Shown: positions 44,957 to 54,119 of the stretch, one piece after another | How positions within the stretch are numbered: the stretch's first letter is position 1 | How the letters are laid out: every line of letters begins with the position of its first letter | The notes under the pieces: generated by a model | The model's database searches: none | The model's input: the letters and a program-made list of their open reading frames with translations, nothing else | Told to the model about the DNA's origin: nothing | Translations under genes and position numbers: made by a program | Source: an uncultured Lachnospiraceae bacterium | Lineage (GTDB): Bacteria > Bacillota > Clostridia > Lachnospirales > Lachnospiraceae | Reading direction: 5' to 3' | Assembly: GCA_910587715.1 (NCBI GenBank) | Contig: CAJUMV010000015.1 | Span: 16,256 to 80,255 of the forward strand | Length of the DNA stretch: 64,000 nt

Positions 44957-46707
44957 TTCGTGTAGTACACCACGAAACCCGGCTTTGCGCCCGCCGGTTT
45001 CTTCACATGCTTTTTCTGCACATAGTCGATCTCCACCTTGTCCTGCTCACGTCCTTTGGAATAGTAGGCGGCGAGTCTTGCGGCTTCCTCGAAGGCGCGA
45101 TCCGGCACCTCGGCACCCTCGGTTTTTAACACCACATGTGAGCCGGGAATCTGTTTGGCGTGGAACCACCAGTCGCCCCCATTGGCGAATTTGAAGGTGA
45201 GCTCGTCGTTCTGGAAATTATTTTTCCCCACATAAATATGAAAGCCGTCGCTGCTCACATAGTGGAAGGGCTTGCTGGTGATTTTCACTTTTTTGGAGCC
45301 GCCTTTCCGGCGGATGTAGCCGCTCTCGATCAGCTCTTCCCGAATTTGTACCAAATCCTCTTCCTGCATGGCGATATCCAGCGCGGCGAGGATGGATTCC
45401 AGATGCTCGATTTCTTCTTTGACCTGAACAGTCAATTCCGAGAGCGCCTCGTAAGTCCGTTTCAGCTTTCCGTACTTATCAAAATATTTCTGCGCATTTT
45501 CCTGCGGTGTCAATGTATTGTCTAACGGAATCGTGACGGTTTCGTTGGTGTAATAATTCAACGCTTCCATGGATTTCGCTTCCGGCTCCACGTTGTAGCC
45601 GTAGGTGTTGATCAGTTCGCCGTAAATCTTGTATTTGTCGCGTTTTTCCGTATCCTTCATCTGCCGCATCTGCAGATCGTATTTTTTGACGTTGCGCTCT
45701 AAGGCGGTCTGGACGATCTTTCGCAAATCCACGGATTTCTGGCGAATACGGGTCACGATGCTGCGCTCCGCGTAGTAGCGCTCCAGCACATCGCTGACAG
45801 AAGAGAAAGCCTGCGATGTTTTGTCACTGTAGAGGGTCAGGGGAAACGCCGCATACTCCAAAGGCTCCCTGCCGTCATAGATGATAACGGGGGAGAATTT
45901 TCCGGCGATAGTCTGTTCCATCATAGCGGAAAGCGTTTGATATAATGCCTGTAAAGCCGGCTCCTCCAGCACATTGGCGGGCATGTCCGCGTCGATGCCT
46001 GCGCGGTAGCACAGCTCCTGGGCGATGATGGGCGAAAGACCGGTGTATGTGGTATACAACGCTTTGTAGAGCGGCATCGGTTTTTCCCGCATGTGCGCGC
46101 ATAGGTTTACATAAGTTAAAGCTTCGCTGTCCACAGAGGATTTGAGAAAGAGGGCAGGGTTCTCTCTGGTATATGTTTCGGAAAATCGCAGGGGATTCTG
46201 TTTATCCTGTGTCTGCGGGAGAAAATAGGGGCGTCCCGGCAGCACCTCCCGCACGGAACTGACCATGCCGGAAATATGTTTAATGCTGTCTATGATCTGG
46301 TCTTTGTCGTCACAGAAGATGATATTGCTGTGTTTGCCCATGATTTCCACAATCAGCTTTTTCTCACACAAGTCGCCCAGCTCGTTTAGGTGCTCTAACT
46401 GCAGATGGATGACGCGCTCGAGTCCGGGCTGGGAGACGGCAGTGATGCGGGCGTTCTGCAGATGCTTGCGCAGCAGCATACAAAAGCCCGGCGCAGTCAT
46501 GGGGCTGGGCTTGTTATTTTCCGTCAGATAGACCATAGGAAGAGATGCGTCCGCCGACAACAGCAGACGGTACTGTCCGCCGTTATTTTTGATGGTGAGG
46601 AGCAGCTCGTCGCTTTCCGGCTGGGCGATCTTGTAGATGCGTCCGCCGGGGAGCGTCTCCGAAAGCTCCTTTGTGATATTTGCAATGGTGATGCCGTCAA
46701 ATGCCAT
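44908..46707 (-). CDS. rqcH: ribosome quality control factor RqcH (NFACT family, formerly FbpA-like)
   Basis: Protein of 599 residues on the minus strand that tags nascent chains on stalled 50S subunits with alanine in Bacillus. An NFACT-N domain comes first (MAFDGITIANITKEL), long coiled-coil arms fill the middle (about 300-450), and the NFACT-R domain has FHIYVGKNNFQNDELTF and GDWWFHAKQIPGSHVV. The tail is KKPAGAKPGFVVY. E97-R98 stand where a D-R pair is reported in Bacillus subtilis RqcH. It is divergent from the yicC operon. Confidence 0.93.
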   Translation of the reverse strand: MAFDGITIANITKELSETLPGGRIYKIAQPESDELLLTIKNNGGQYRLLLSADASLPMVYLTENNKPSPMTAPGFCMLLRKHLQNARITAVSQPGLERVIHLQLEHLNELGDLCEKKLIVEIMGKHSNIIFCDDKDQIIDSIKHISGMVSSVREVLPGRPYFLPQTQDKQNPLRFSETYTRENPALFLKSSVDSEALTYVNLCAHMREKPMPLYKALYTTYTGLSPIIAQELCYRAGIDADMPANVLEEPALQALYQTLSAMMEQTIAGKFSPVIIYDGREPLEYAAFPLTLYSDKTSQAFSSVSDVLERYYAERSIVTRIRQKSVDLRKIVQTALERNVKKYDLQMRQMKDTEKRDKYKIYGELINTYGYNVEPEAKSMEALNYYTNETVTIPLDNTLTPQENAQKYFDKYGKLKRTYEALSELTVQVKEEIEHLESILAALDIAMQEEDLVQIREELIESGYIRRKGGSKKVKITSKPFHYVSSDGFHIYVGKNNFQNDELTFKFANGGDWWFHAKQIPGSHVVLKTEGAEVPDRAFEEAARLAAYYSKGREQDKVEIDYVQKKHVKKPAGAKPGFVVYYTNYSMAIDSDISGLTEI

Positions 46708-46766
46708 AATCTTTTCCGCCTTTTTGCTTTTTCCGATTTCCCGTGTGTTTCTTTTTACAGCATAAA

Positions 46767-46795
46767 ACTATAGCATAAACGGCGGCTTTTTTCAA
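46767..46795 (-). promoter_or_regulatory. sigma-A promoter of rqcH
   Basis: On the minus strand TTGAAA (46790-46795) and TATAGT (46767-46772) are separated by 17 bases, about 60 bases before the rqcH ATG. Both hexamers are close to consensus. Confidence 0.65.
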
Positions 46796-46809
46796 TCGCA
46801 GCGGGATTC

Positions 46810-46838
46810 TTGACTATTTTTTCTCTTTACACTATAAT
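46810..46838 (+). promoter_or_regulatory. sigma-A promoter of the yicC-remA-gmk-rpoZ operon
   Basis: TTGACT (46810-46815) and TATAAT (46833-46838) with a 17-base spacer. Transcription would start near 46845, so the hairpin GTATGCGT (46846-46853) with ACGCATAC (46870-46877) would form the extreme 5' end of the mRNA. Confidence 0.8.
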
Positions 46839-46946
46839 AAAAACTGTATGCGTGGGTCCTTTCGCGTGTACGCATACTTATGGAAGAAAGGTAACTAATT
46901 GGTACAGGAGCTGTGAAGTACAGAACAGTTGCGGAGAAAGAAGAGT

Positions 46947-47831
46947 ATGACGATGATTAAGAGCATGACCGGATTCGGAAGATGTGAAGTGGCGGAAGGC
47001 GCGCGGAAGATTACCGTGGAGATGAAATCCGTCAATCACAGGTATCTGGACGTCAATATCAAGATGCCGAAGAAGCTGAATTTTTTTGAGACGGCGATTA
47101 GGAACGAGCTCAAAAATTATGTGCAGAGGGGAAAGGTAGATATTTTTATTACCTACGAGGATATGACGGAGTCTAATCTCTGTGTGAAATACAACAGGGA
47201 GCTGGCGGCGGAATATATGAAATATCTCTGGCAGATGTCGGAGGATTTTTCGCTGGACAATGACGTGCGGGTATCCACGCTGTCCCGATATCCGGAAGTA
47301 CTGACCATGGAAGAGCAGACGGTCGATGAGGAAGAGCTCTGGCAGTTTCTGGAGAAGGCGGTGCGCGGCGCGGCACAGGCTTTTGTGGAGACGAGAATCA
47401 GGGAAGGCGAAAACATCCGCGACGATCTGCTTGCGAAGCTGAACGTCATGCTGGCGGGGGTAGAATTTATCGAGCACCGTGCGCCGCAGATTATTACGGA
47501 GTACAAGCAGAAGCTTAAGGATAAGGTGAAAGAGCTTCTGGAAGACACCCAGATCGATGAAGCGAGACTGCTGACGGAGGTAACGCTTTTTGCGGATAAG
47601 GTGTGTGTGGATGAGGAGCTGGTGCGCCTGCGCAGCCACATCACCACCATGAAGGGCGACCTTACGGAAGGTGGCAGCATCGGGCGAAAGCTGGATTTTC
47701 TGGCGCAGGAGATGAACCGCGAGGCAAACACGATACTCTCAAAGACGACCGATTTAGAAACGTCAAACAGAGCCATCGAGTTGAAAACGGAGATAGAGAA
47801 GGTTCGGGAACAGATACAGAATATCGAATAG
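46947..47831 (+). CDS. yicC: YicC/YloC family endoribonuclease
   Basis: Protein of about 294 residues of the YicC family, with RNase activity reported for homologues. The N-terminal MIKSMTGFGR and the C-terminal EMNREANTILSKTTD are hallmarks. ATGs at 46947 and 46953 are both possible; GGAG lies ten bases before the first. It heads a conserved cluster with remA, gmk and rpoZ. Confidence 0.92.
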   Translation: MTMIKSMTGFGRCEVAEGARKITVEMKSVNHRYLDVNIKMPKKLNFFETAIRNELKNYVQRGKVDIFITYEDMTESNLCVKYNRELAAEYMKYLWQMSEDFSLDNDVRVSTLSRYPEVLTMEEQTVDEEELWQFLEKAVRGAAQAFVETRIREGENIRDDLLAKLNVMLAGVEFIEHRAPQIITEYKQKLKDKVKELLEDTQIDEARLLTEVTLFADKVCVDEELVRLRSHITTMKGDLTEGGSIGRKLDFLAQEMNREANTILSKTTDLETSNRAIELKTEIEKVREQIQNIE

Positions 47832-47841
47832 GAATGCTGTT

Positions 47842-48102
47842 ATGGGTAAACTGATTCATATAGGCTTTGGCAATGTGGTGAACACAGGGAAGATTATCGC
47901 GATTGTCAGTCCCGATTCCGCGCCGGTGAAGCGCATGGTGCAGAAGGCGAAGGAGACGGGGATGGCGATTGACGCCACGCAGGGGCGAAAGACCAAGGCG
48001 GTGCTGGTGATGGAAAACAGCCAGATTGTGCTTTCGGCGCTTTTGCCGGAAACCATATCGGGCAGGGCGCAGACTGAGGATGGGCAGACAGATGAGGAAT
48101 GA
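47842..48102 (+). CDS. remA: RemA family regulator (DUF370)
   Basis: Small DNA-binding protein of 86 residues, known in Bacillus as a regulator of matrix genes. Family motifs are HIGFGNVVN, IVSPDSAPVKRM and DATQGRKTKAVLVM. The C-terminal 10-15 residues form an acidic tail. Its stop overlaps the gmk start. It is a regular partner of yicC and gmk in Firmicutes. Confidence 0.94.
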   Translation: MGKLIHIGFGNVVNTGKIIAIVSPDSAPVKRMVQKAKETGMAIDATQGRKTKAVLVMENSQIVLSALLPETISGRAQTEDGQTDEE

Positions 48103-48712
48103 AGGAATACTGATTGTGGTCTCCGGTTTTTCGGGGGCGGGCAAAGGTACTTTGATGAAGCGGCTGGTAGAGGAGTATGACGGCTATGCGCTGTCCATCT
48201 CCGCGACGACCAGAGAACCGCGTGCGGGCGAAGAGGACGGCAGGGAATATTTTTTCCTGTCCAGAGAACAGTTTGAGAAACGGATTGCGGATCATGCGCT
48301 GATTGAACATGCCGAGTACTGCGGTAATTATTACGGGACGCCCCGGGATTATGTGGAGAAGAAGCTGGCGGAGGGCAGGGACGTCATTCTGGAGATTGAG
48401 ATTCAGGGAGCGCTTAAGATTAAGGAGCAGTATCCCGAAGCGCTTCTGGTGTTCGTATCGACGCCGGATGCGGCGGAGCTGCGCCGCAGACTTGCCGGAA
48501 GGGGAACGGAGACGGAAGAGGTCATCCAGAAGAGAATCCGCCGTGCGGCAAAGGAAGCCGAGGGCATAGAGGCATACGATTATATCGTGATTAACGATGA
48601 TTTAGAGACATGTGTGAAGGAGCTTCATGGCATTATCGCTGCGGCGCACCGCGCGCCCGTGCGGAATGAAGAGTTCATAGAGAAAATGAGGAGAGAATTG
48701 GAAGGAGAATAA
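48092..48712 (+). CDS. gmk: guanylate kinase
   Basis: Enzyme of about 206 residues that converts GMP to GDP. The P-loop is SGFSGAGKGTLMKR, and the GMP-binding segment begins SATTREPRAGEEDGR. Upstream in-frame ATGs exist; the one at 48092 gives the standard N-terminus, with GAGGATGG about ten bases before. It precedes rpoZ by three bases. Confidence 0.95.
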   Translation: MRNEGILIVVSGFSGAGKGTLMKRLVEEYDGYALSISATTREPRAGEEDGREYFFLSREQFEKRIADHALIEHAEYCGNYYGTPRDYVEKKLAEGRDVILEIEIQGALKIKEQYPEALLVFVSTPDAAELRRRLAGRGTETEEVIQKRIRRAAKEAEGIEAYDYIVINDDLETCVKELHGIIAAAHRAPVRNEEFIEKMRRELEGE

Positions 48713-48715
48713 TCT

Positions 48716-49060
48716 ATGTTACATCCATCTTATGCAGATTTGATCAAGGTAGTAAACAGCGGAGTGGAAGAGGGAGAAGAGCCGGTAGTGAGCAGCCGTT
48801 ATTCCATCGTGATGGCGACATCCAAGCGGGCGAGACAGATTATCGCCGGCGACGATGAGCTGGTGGACGGCAGAGGGAAAAAACCGTTATCTGTGGCGGT
48901 TGAGGAATTGAATCAGGGAAAAATCCGGATTCTGACCGACGAGTTCGGGGAGGAGACGGAAGAAGCTCCTGAGACGGAAACGCCGGATGCGGATGCAGCG
49001 CAGGAAAGCGCCCAGATGCCGGAAGCGGAGACGGCGCGGGAGGATGCCGCCGGGGTTTAA
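48716..49060 (+). CDS. rpoZ: RNA polymerase omega subunit
   Basis: Omega subunit of 114 residues. The conserved core is SSRYSIVMATSKRARQI and GKKPLSVAVEEL. The last 40 residues are a Glu/Ala-rich acidic tail, longer than in Bacillus omega. GGAGAATAATCT precedes the ATG. Confidence 0.93.
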   Translation: MLHPSYADLIKVVNSGVEEGEEPVVSSRYSIVMATSKRARQIIAGDDELVDGRGKKPLSVAVEELNQGKIRILTDEFGEETEEAPETETPDADAAQESAQMPEAETAREDAAGV

Positions 49061-49082
49061 GTAAGGCACAGGTATTTATGAT

Positions 49083-50426
49083 ATGAAGAAAAAGATACTG
49101 TTCCAGTCTCTTGGGTGTGACAAGAATCTGGTGGATTCCGAGATGATGCTCGGTATGCTGGCGGAGCGCGGCTACTCCTTTACGGATGACGAAGCCGAAG
49201 CGGACGCCGTGGTGGTGAATACCTGCTGCTTTATCGGGGATGCCAAGGAGGAAAGCGTCAATACGATTCTGGAGATGGCGGAACTGAAAAAAAGCGGGCA
49301 GATACAGGCGCTCGTTGTGACGGGCTGTCTGGCACAGAGATACCGGGAGGAAATCCGCAGGGAAATCGAGGAGGTGGATGCCGTAATCGGCACTTCCGCC
49401 ATAGAAGAGCTGCCAGCGGTTCTGGACTCCGCTTTTGCGGGAAATGCGCAGGACTGCTATCACAGCCTTGACGAGAGACCGCTTACGGATAAGAAGCGCA
49501 TCCTGACTACCGGCGGTCATTTTGCTTATCTGAAGATTGCGGAGGGGTGCGATAAACACTGCACCTACTGCATTATTCCGAAGGTAAGAGGACCTTACAG
49601 AAGCGTTCCCGTGGAAAGTCTGCTGCGGGAAGCGCAGGAGCTGGCAGCGCAGGGCGTGAAGGAACTGATTCTGGTGGCGCAGGAGACGACGGTCTACGGA
49701 CAGGATCTCTACGGGCATAAGGCATTGCCGGAGCTTCTTACAAAGCTTTGCCGGATAGAGGGGCTTGTATGGATTCGGATTCTCTACTGCTATCCCGAGG
49801 AGATAGACGATGCATTGATTCGGGTCATGCAGAAAGAGGAAAAGATTTGCCATTATCTTGACATACCGGTGCAGCATGCCTCCGATGCGGTATTAAAGCG
49901 TATGGGACGCAGGACAGACCGGAAGGAACTGACTGATATAGTCAAAAAACTGCGGCGGGAAATTCCCGATATCTGCCTGAGAACGACGCTGATTGCCGGA
50001 TTTCCGGGGGAAACGGAGAGAGACTTCGAGACGCTTTTTACTTTTGTGGAGGAGACGGCGTTTGACCGATTGGGCGTTTTCCCTTATTCGCAGGAAGAAG
50101 ATACACCGGCGGCGGATATGCCGGACCAGATTCCTGACGAAGTAAAGCAGGCGCGCTGTGACGAACTGATGGCGCTGCAGCAGGAGATTGCCTTCGATGC
50201 GGCGGCGGATATGGCGGGGCGTCTCGTGATGGCGATGATTGAAGGCAAGGTGGCGGACGAGGACGTCTATGTGGCGCGGACTTATAAGGATGCGCCGGAT
50301 GTGGACGGCTATTTGTTCGTACAGACGGACAGGGAGCTGATGACCGGCGATTTTGTACGGGTGCGGATTACCGGTTCCCACGAATATGATTTGATGGGAG
50401 AGTTGGAAGATGAATCTGCCGAATAA
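49083..50426 (+). CDS. rimO: ribosomal protein S12 methylthiotransferase
   Basis: Radical-SAM enzyme of 447 residues that methylthiolates an aspartate of ribosomal protein S12. The MTTase N-terminal domain uses the Cys in QSLGCDKNLVDSE and later cysteines near CCFIG and TGCLAQR. The radical-SAM cluster is CDKHCTYCIIP. A C-terminal TRAM domain ends near residue 440. The S12 type rather than the MiaB type is supported by GCDKNLVDSE. It overlaps pgsA by 17 bases. Confidence 0.94.
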   Translation: MKKKILFQSLGCDKNLVDSEMMLGMLAERGYSFTDDEAEADAVVVNTCCFIGDAKEESVNTILEMAELKKSGQIQALVVTGCLAQRYREEIRREIEEVDAVIGTSAIEELPAVLDSAFAGNAQDCYHSLDERPLTDKKRILTTGGHFAYLKIAEGCDKHCTYCIIPKVRGPYRSVPVESLLREAQELAAQGVKELILVAQETTVYGQDLYGHKALPELLTKLCRIEGLVWIRILYCYPEEIDDALIRVMQKEEKICHYLDIPVQHASDAVLKRMGRRTDRKELTDIVKKLRREIPDICLRTTLIAGFPGETERDFETLFTFVEETAFDRLGVFPYSQEEDTPAADMPDQIPDEVKQARCDELMALQQEIAFDAAADMAGRLVMAMIEGKVADEDVYVARTYKDAPDVDGYLFVQTDRELMTGDFVRVRITGSHEYDLMGELEDESAE

Positions 50427-50946
50427 ATTAACGATTTTTCGTGTGATATTAATTCCCTTTTTTGTGGTGCTTCTGCTGTTTGATATCACGGCTTACGATA
50501 AGTGGATTGCGCTGGCGATTTTTATTATTGCCAGTCTGACGGATTTTCTCGACGGTCATATCGCCAGAAAATACAATCTGGTGACGAATTTCGGCAAGTT
50601 TATGGATCCGCTTGCGGATAAGCTGCTTGTCTGTTCGGCGATGATCTGTCTGGTGGAGCTTTCAAGGATTCCGGCGTGGGTTGTCATCGTCATTATCGCG
50701 AGAGAGTTTATCATCAGCGGCTTCCGGCTGGTAGCCTCGGACAACGGGGTGGTGATTGCCGCCAGCTACTGGGGGAAGTTTAAGACGGTGTTCCAGATGG
50801 TGATGATTTGCCTGATGATTGCGGACCTTCCGCCGCTTGCCCTTGTGACGCAGATTGTGATGTGGGTGGCGCTCGTGTTGACGGTGGTTTCTCTCGTGGA
50901 TTATCTGATCAAGAATAAGGGTGTGATGCGGGAAAATAAGAAATAA
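50410..50946 (+). CDS. pgsA: CDP-diacylglycerol-glycerol-3-phosphate 3-phosphatidyltransferase
   Basis: Membrane enzyme of 178 residues making phosphatidylglycerol phosphate. The CDP-alcohol phosphotransferase signature is complete: DFLDGHIARKYN then GKFMDPLADK. Four to five hydrophobic helices are visible. GGGAGAGTTGGAAG precedes the ATG inside rimO. Next is cinA. Confidence 0.95.
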   Translation: MNLPNKLTIFRVILIPFFVVLLLFDITAYDKWIALAIFIIASLTDFLDGHIARKYNLVTNFGKFMDPLADKLLVCSAMICLVELSRIPAWVVIVIIAREFIISGFRLVASDNGVVIAASYWGKFKTVFQMVMICLMIADLPPLALVTQIVMWVALVLTVVSLVDYLIKNKGVMRENKK

Positions 50947-51028
50947 AATACAGTAACGGGTGTAATGTTTTGCAAATGTGAAGGTAAGGAATAGTTACCA
51001 TGTTTTGACAAAGAGGGATGATGAGACT

Positions 51029-52300
51029 ATGACAGTTGAGATTATTGCAGTCGGAACAGAGATATTGCTCGGAAATATCGTAAACACAAACGCTGCTTAT
51101 CTGGCGGAAAAATGTGCGGGGCTAGGGCTTTCCTGTTATCATCAGGATGTGGTCGGCGATAACGAAGAGCGGTTAATGGAGACCCTTCGTCTGGCGCTCA
51201 CCAGAGCGGATATCATTCTGCTCTCCGGAGGCTTAGGTCCCACGCAGGATGATTTGACGAAAGAAGCGGCGGCGAAGGTGATGGGGAAAGCGCTGTATCA
51301 GCATGAGCCTTCCAAGGAAGCAATTCGGCAGTTTTTTGCGGAGCGGAATCTGGAGATAACGGAAAATAACTGGAAGCAGGCTATGGTGCCGGAAGGCTGT
51401 ATCGTGGTGGAAAATCCGGGCGGCACCGCGCCTGGCATCATTATGGCGGAGAACGGAAAGCATGTGGTGCTGATGCCGGGACCGCCCGGGGAGCTGATTC
51501 CCATGTTTGAAAAGTCGATCATGCCTTATCTGGCAGGAATGACAACGGGTGTTATTTATTCTCAGACCGTGAAAATCTGTGGTGTGGGAGAGAGCAAGGC
51601 GGAGAGCATGGTGGAGGATCTGGTTGACGCACAGAGTAATCCCACCCTTGCGACCTATGCCAAGACAGGAGAGGTACACCTGCGGGTGACGGCTACGGCG
51701 CCCGACGAAAAAGAGGCGAAAAAACTGGTAAAGCCCATGGTCAAGGAATTGAAAGGGCGTTTCGGCAACCATGTATATACGACGGACAGTGAGGTGACGC
51801 TGGAGAAAGCTGTGGTGGATTTGCTTGCGGCGAATAAGCTGACGGCGTGTACGGTGGAGTCCTGCACGGGCGGTATGCTTTCCGCAAGACTGATTAACGT
51901 GCCCGGCGTGTCGGAGGTGTTTAAGTCCGGCTATGTGACGTATTCCAATAAATCCAAGCGCAGGCTGCTGGGAATCAAGAAGAATATTTTGATGAAGCAC
52001 GGCGCGGTCAGTGAGCAGATTGCGAGAGAGATGGCGAAGACGGCGGCGTCCCTTGCCAGAACGGATGTGAGCGTCTCCACCACAGGCATTGCGGGACCGG
52101 ACGGCGGCACGCCCGAAAAGCCGGTGGGACTTGTGTATATCGGGTGCAATGTATGCGGAAGAATTACCGTGAAGGAGTGTCATTTCCATGGAAGCCGCGA
52201 AAAGATTCGGGAGAGCACAGTTTCCGCGGCGTTGTCCCTGATGCGGGAATGCATTTTGCAGTATTACAGCGAAGTGACTTTCGGCGGCAAGGAGAAGTAG
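51029..52300 (+). CDS. cinA: CinA family protein (competence/damage-inducible, nicotinamide-nucleotide amidase type)
   Basis: Protein of about 423 residues. The N-terminal MoCF-like domain (EIIAVGTEILLGNIVNTN, then LSGGLGPTQDD) is followed by the C-terminal CinA domain (ESCTGGMLSARL, then STTGIAGPDGGTPEKP), which has NMN deamidase activity in characterised relatives. An earlier in-frame start at 50978 is less likely; GAGGG lies before 51029. It usually precedes recA; here one gene intervenes. Confidence 0.94.
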   Translation: MTVEIIAVGTEILLGNIVNTNAAYLAEKCAGLGLSCYHQDVVGDNEERLMETLRLALTRADIILLSGGLGPTQDDLTKEAAAKVMGKALYQHEPSKEAIRQFFAERNLEITENNWKQAMVPEGCIVVENPGGTAPGIIMAENGKHVVLMPGPPGELIPMFEKSIMPYLAGMTTGVIYSQTVKICGVGESKAESMVEDLVDAQSNPTLATYAKTGEVHLRVTATAPDEKEAKKLVKPMVKELKGRFGNHVYTTDSEVTLEKAVVDLLAANKLTACTVESCTGGMLSARLINVPGVSEVFKSGYVTYSNKSKRRLLGIKKNILMKHGAVSEQIAREMAKTAASLARTDVSVSTTGIAGPDGGTPEKPVGLVYIGCNVCGRITVKECHFHGSREKIRESTVSAALSLMRECILQYYSEVTFGGKEK

Positions 52301-52334
52301 AAGAAGGGCAGGCTGAATAGTAAAGGAGAGAAGA

Positions 52335-54068
52335 ATGAACGAATCGGATAAGTTAGAAGGGCTGCAGGAGAACGAAAGCAGGGGGAATGACGTTTATACG
52401 GACCCTTATGTATCGGAGAGCAGCAATGATATTTATACAACGCCGGAAGTGGTGGAGACAGCCGTTGTCGTAGAGGAAACGGAGACGGCGGAGGTGGTGC
52501 CCGATACCCACGGACTTTTCTCCGGAAATCAGGCACAGAGCCAGCCTTCTTACGGGAATGGGAACGACGGCTGCGGTGTGCCGCCTACATACGGGAATCC
52601 GGCGGGCGGTTATGGCGTACAGTCTCCTTACGAGAATCAGAACCAGCAGGGCGGTTATGGCGCACAGCCCCCTTATGGGAGTCAAAACCAGCAGAGCAGC
52701 TACAGTGTACAGACTCCTTACGAGAATCAGAACCAGCAGGGCGGTTATGGCGCACAGCCCCCTTATGGGAGTCAAAACCAGCAGAGTAGCTACAGTGTAC
52801 AGCCCCCTTATGAAAACCAGATCCAGCAGGGCAGTTACGGCGCGCAGTCTCCTTATGAAAATCAGGGTCAGCAGGGCAGTTACAGTGTACAGCCCTCTTA
52901 TGGGAATCAAAATCAGAACGGCGGCTATGGCACGCAGCCTCCTTACGGAAACCAGGCAGGCGGCTATGGCACGCAGTCTCCTTACGGAAACCAGCAGGGA
53001 AATTACGGCAGTCAGCCTCCTTACGGAAATCAGCAGGCAGGCGGTTATGGCGGGCAGCCTCCCTTTGGCGGACAGCCGCCTTACGATAATCCATACAGTC
53101 CTTATGCTATGCCGCAGAAAAAGCAGAACACAGGGCTGATTGTCGGCATTGTCATCGGCATCATTGTTTTGTTCCTGGTGGCGGTATTTGCGCTGGCAAG
53201 CAAGGCGGTGAATCTGCTCTCCGAGAAGGAAAAAGAAGATCTGCGCAGGGATGTGTATGATTTCAGCGACGATTATAATTATGACGATAATAAGAATGAT
53301 TATGACTTTAATTTTGATTACGATTATGATTATGACGACGGCTATGATTACAGCGATTTTTTCAGTGATGACGATTTATATGGTTACGGCGATGACTATA
53401 ATTATGATTATGCCGATGACCCGGAGTACGACGAGAGGTACTATGACCTGCATAATGAAATCCGCTCGGATCTGTCCTATCAGGTAGAGCTGGAAGACTT
53501 TGAGTATGAGTCGGATTATGAGAACGTCATTATTATGGCGAGTATTCCCGTTGTTTCCGGTGAAGATGTGCCGAATCTCGATAAAATCAATAAAGACATC
53601 CGTAAAGAAGTGGATGCGATGACGACGCTTTTTGAGTCGGAGTACGAGTCGCATATTAAGGAGAGCGAGGAGAATTATTTTGTGGCGTCTCTGACCGGCT
53701 ATGTTGCCTATATGGATGAAGATAAGCTGAGTATTGCTTGGCAGGAGGAGAGGTACAGCGACAGGGAAGGCGGCGTATTCTTACGCAGCGTTAATGTGGA
53801 TATGAAAAATGGTGTTATCATGGATAATAAGGATATCCTCGCGGTTGATGACGAATTTTCGGTGGAGTTCCGTCAGAAGAACGACGAACAGAACGGGGAA
53901 ATTTCATATCTTACCTATATGACGGACCAGCAGATTACGGATTATTTTAAGTCCGACGATATCATTGTTTTTTATACGCCGAATGGCATGGAGATTGGAT
54001 TTAACTACGAGGAGGGCTGGGTGACGGTCACTTACGAGGAGTATGAGAAATACCTGAAAGTATTTTAA
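52335..54068 (+). CDS. low-complexity Tyr/Gln/Gly repeat membrane protein with DUF3298-like C-terminus
   Basis: Protein of 577 residues that I do not recognise as a named family. Residues about 60-255 are rich in Tyr, Gln, Asn, Gly and Pro, built from about 15-residue units such as YGSQNQQSSYSVQTP. Residues about 266-288 are a membrane helix (GLIVGIVIGIIVLFLVAV). An Asp/Tyr-rich stretch (about 310-365) leads to a C-terminal domain resembling DUF3298/RsiV-like extracellular domains. AAAGGAGAG precedes the start. It lies between cinA and recA, with a terminator after it. The N-terminus is probably cytosolic. Confidence 0.8.
   Translation: MNESDKLEGLQENESRGNDVYTDPYVSESSNDIYTTPEVVETAVVVEETETAEVVPDTHGLFSGNQAQSQPSYGNGNDGCGVPPTYGNPAGGYGVQSPYENQNQQGGYGAQPPYGSQNQQSSYSVQTPYENQNQQGGYGAQPPYGSQNQQSSYSVQPPYENQIQQGSYGAQSPYENQGQQGSYSVQPSYGNQNQNGGYGTQPPYGNQAGGYGTQSPYGNQQGNYGSQPPYGNQQAGGYGGQPPFGGQPPYDNPYSPYAMPQKKQNTGLIVGIVIGIIVLFLVAVFALASKAVNLLSEKEKEDLRRDVYDFSDDYNYDDNKNDYDFNFDYDYDYDDGYDYSDFFSDDDLYGYGDDYNYDYADDPEYDERYYDLHNEIRSDLSYQVELEDFEYESDYENVIIMASIPVVSGEDVPNLDKINKDIRKEVDAMTTLFESEYESHIKESEENYFVASLTGYVAYMDEDKLSIAWQEERYSDREGGVFLRSVNVDMKNGVIMDNKDILAVDDEFSVEFRQKNDEQNGEISYLTYMTDQQITDYFKSDDIIVFYTPNGMEIGFNYEEGWVTVTYEEYEKYLKVF
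52629..52808 (+). repeat. 90-bp tandem direct repeat inside the low-complexity gene
   Basis: Two 90-bp units (52629-52718 and 52719-52808) differ at about three positions. Each encodes two 15-residue units. Diverged 45-bp units continue to about 53090. The near-identity suggests recent slippage or unequal exchange. Confidence 0.85.
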
Positions 54069-54079
54069 CAGGGCTTTAA

Positions 54080-54119
54080 GGGCGCAGGTATCGACAGATA
54101 CCGGCGCCCCTGCTTTTTC
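54080..54119 (+). terminator. rho-independent terminator before recA
   Basis: GGGCGC (54080-54085) and GGTATC (54087-54092) pair with GATACC (54097-54102) and GCGCCC (54104-54109) around a GACA loop. A T-run follows at 54114-54118. It ends the upstream transcript. Confidence 0.88.

Noticed and set aside
51233..52189. Minus-strand open frame of 318 codons opposite cinA
   Set aside because: Antisense to a conserved gene, with His/Arg-rich low-information sequence.
52629..53090. Repeats that might be read as a CRISPR or satellite array
   Set aside because: The units are in-frame codon repeats with no spacers, inside a coding region.
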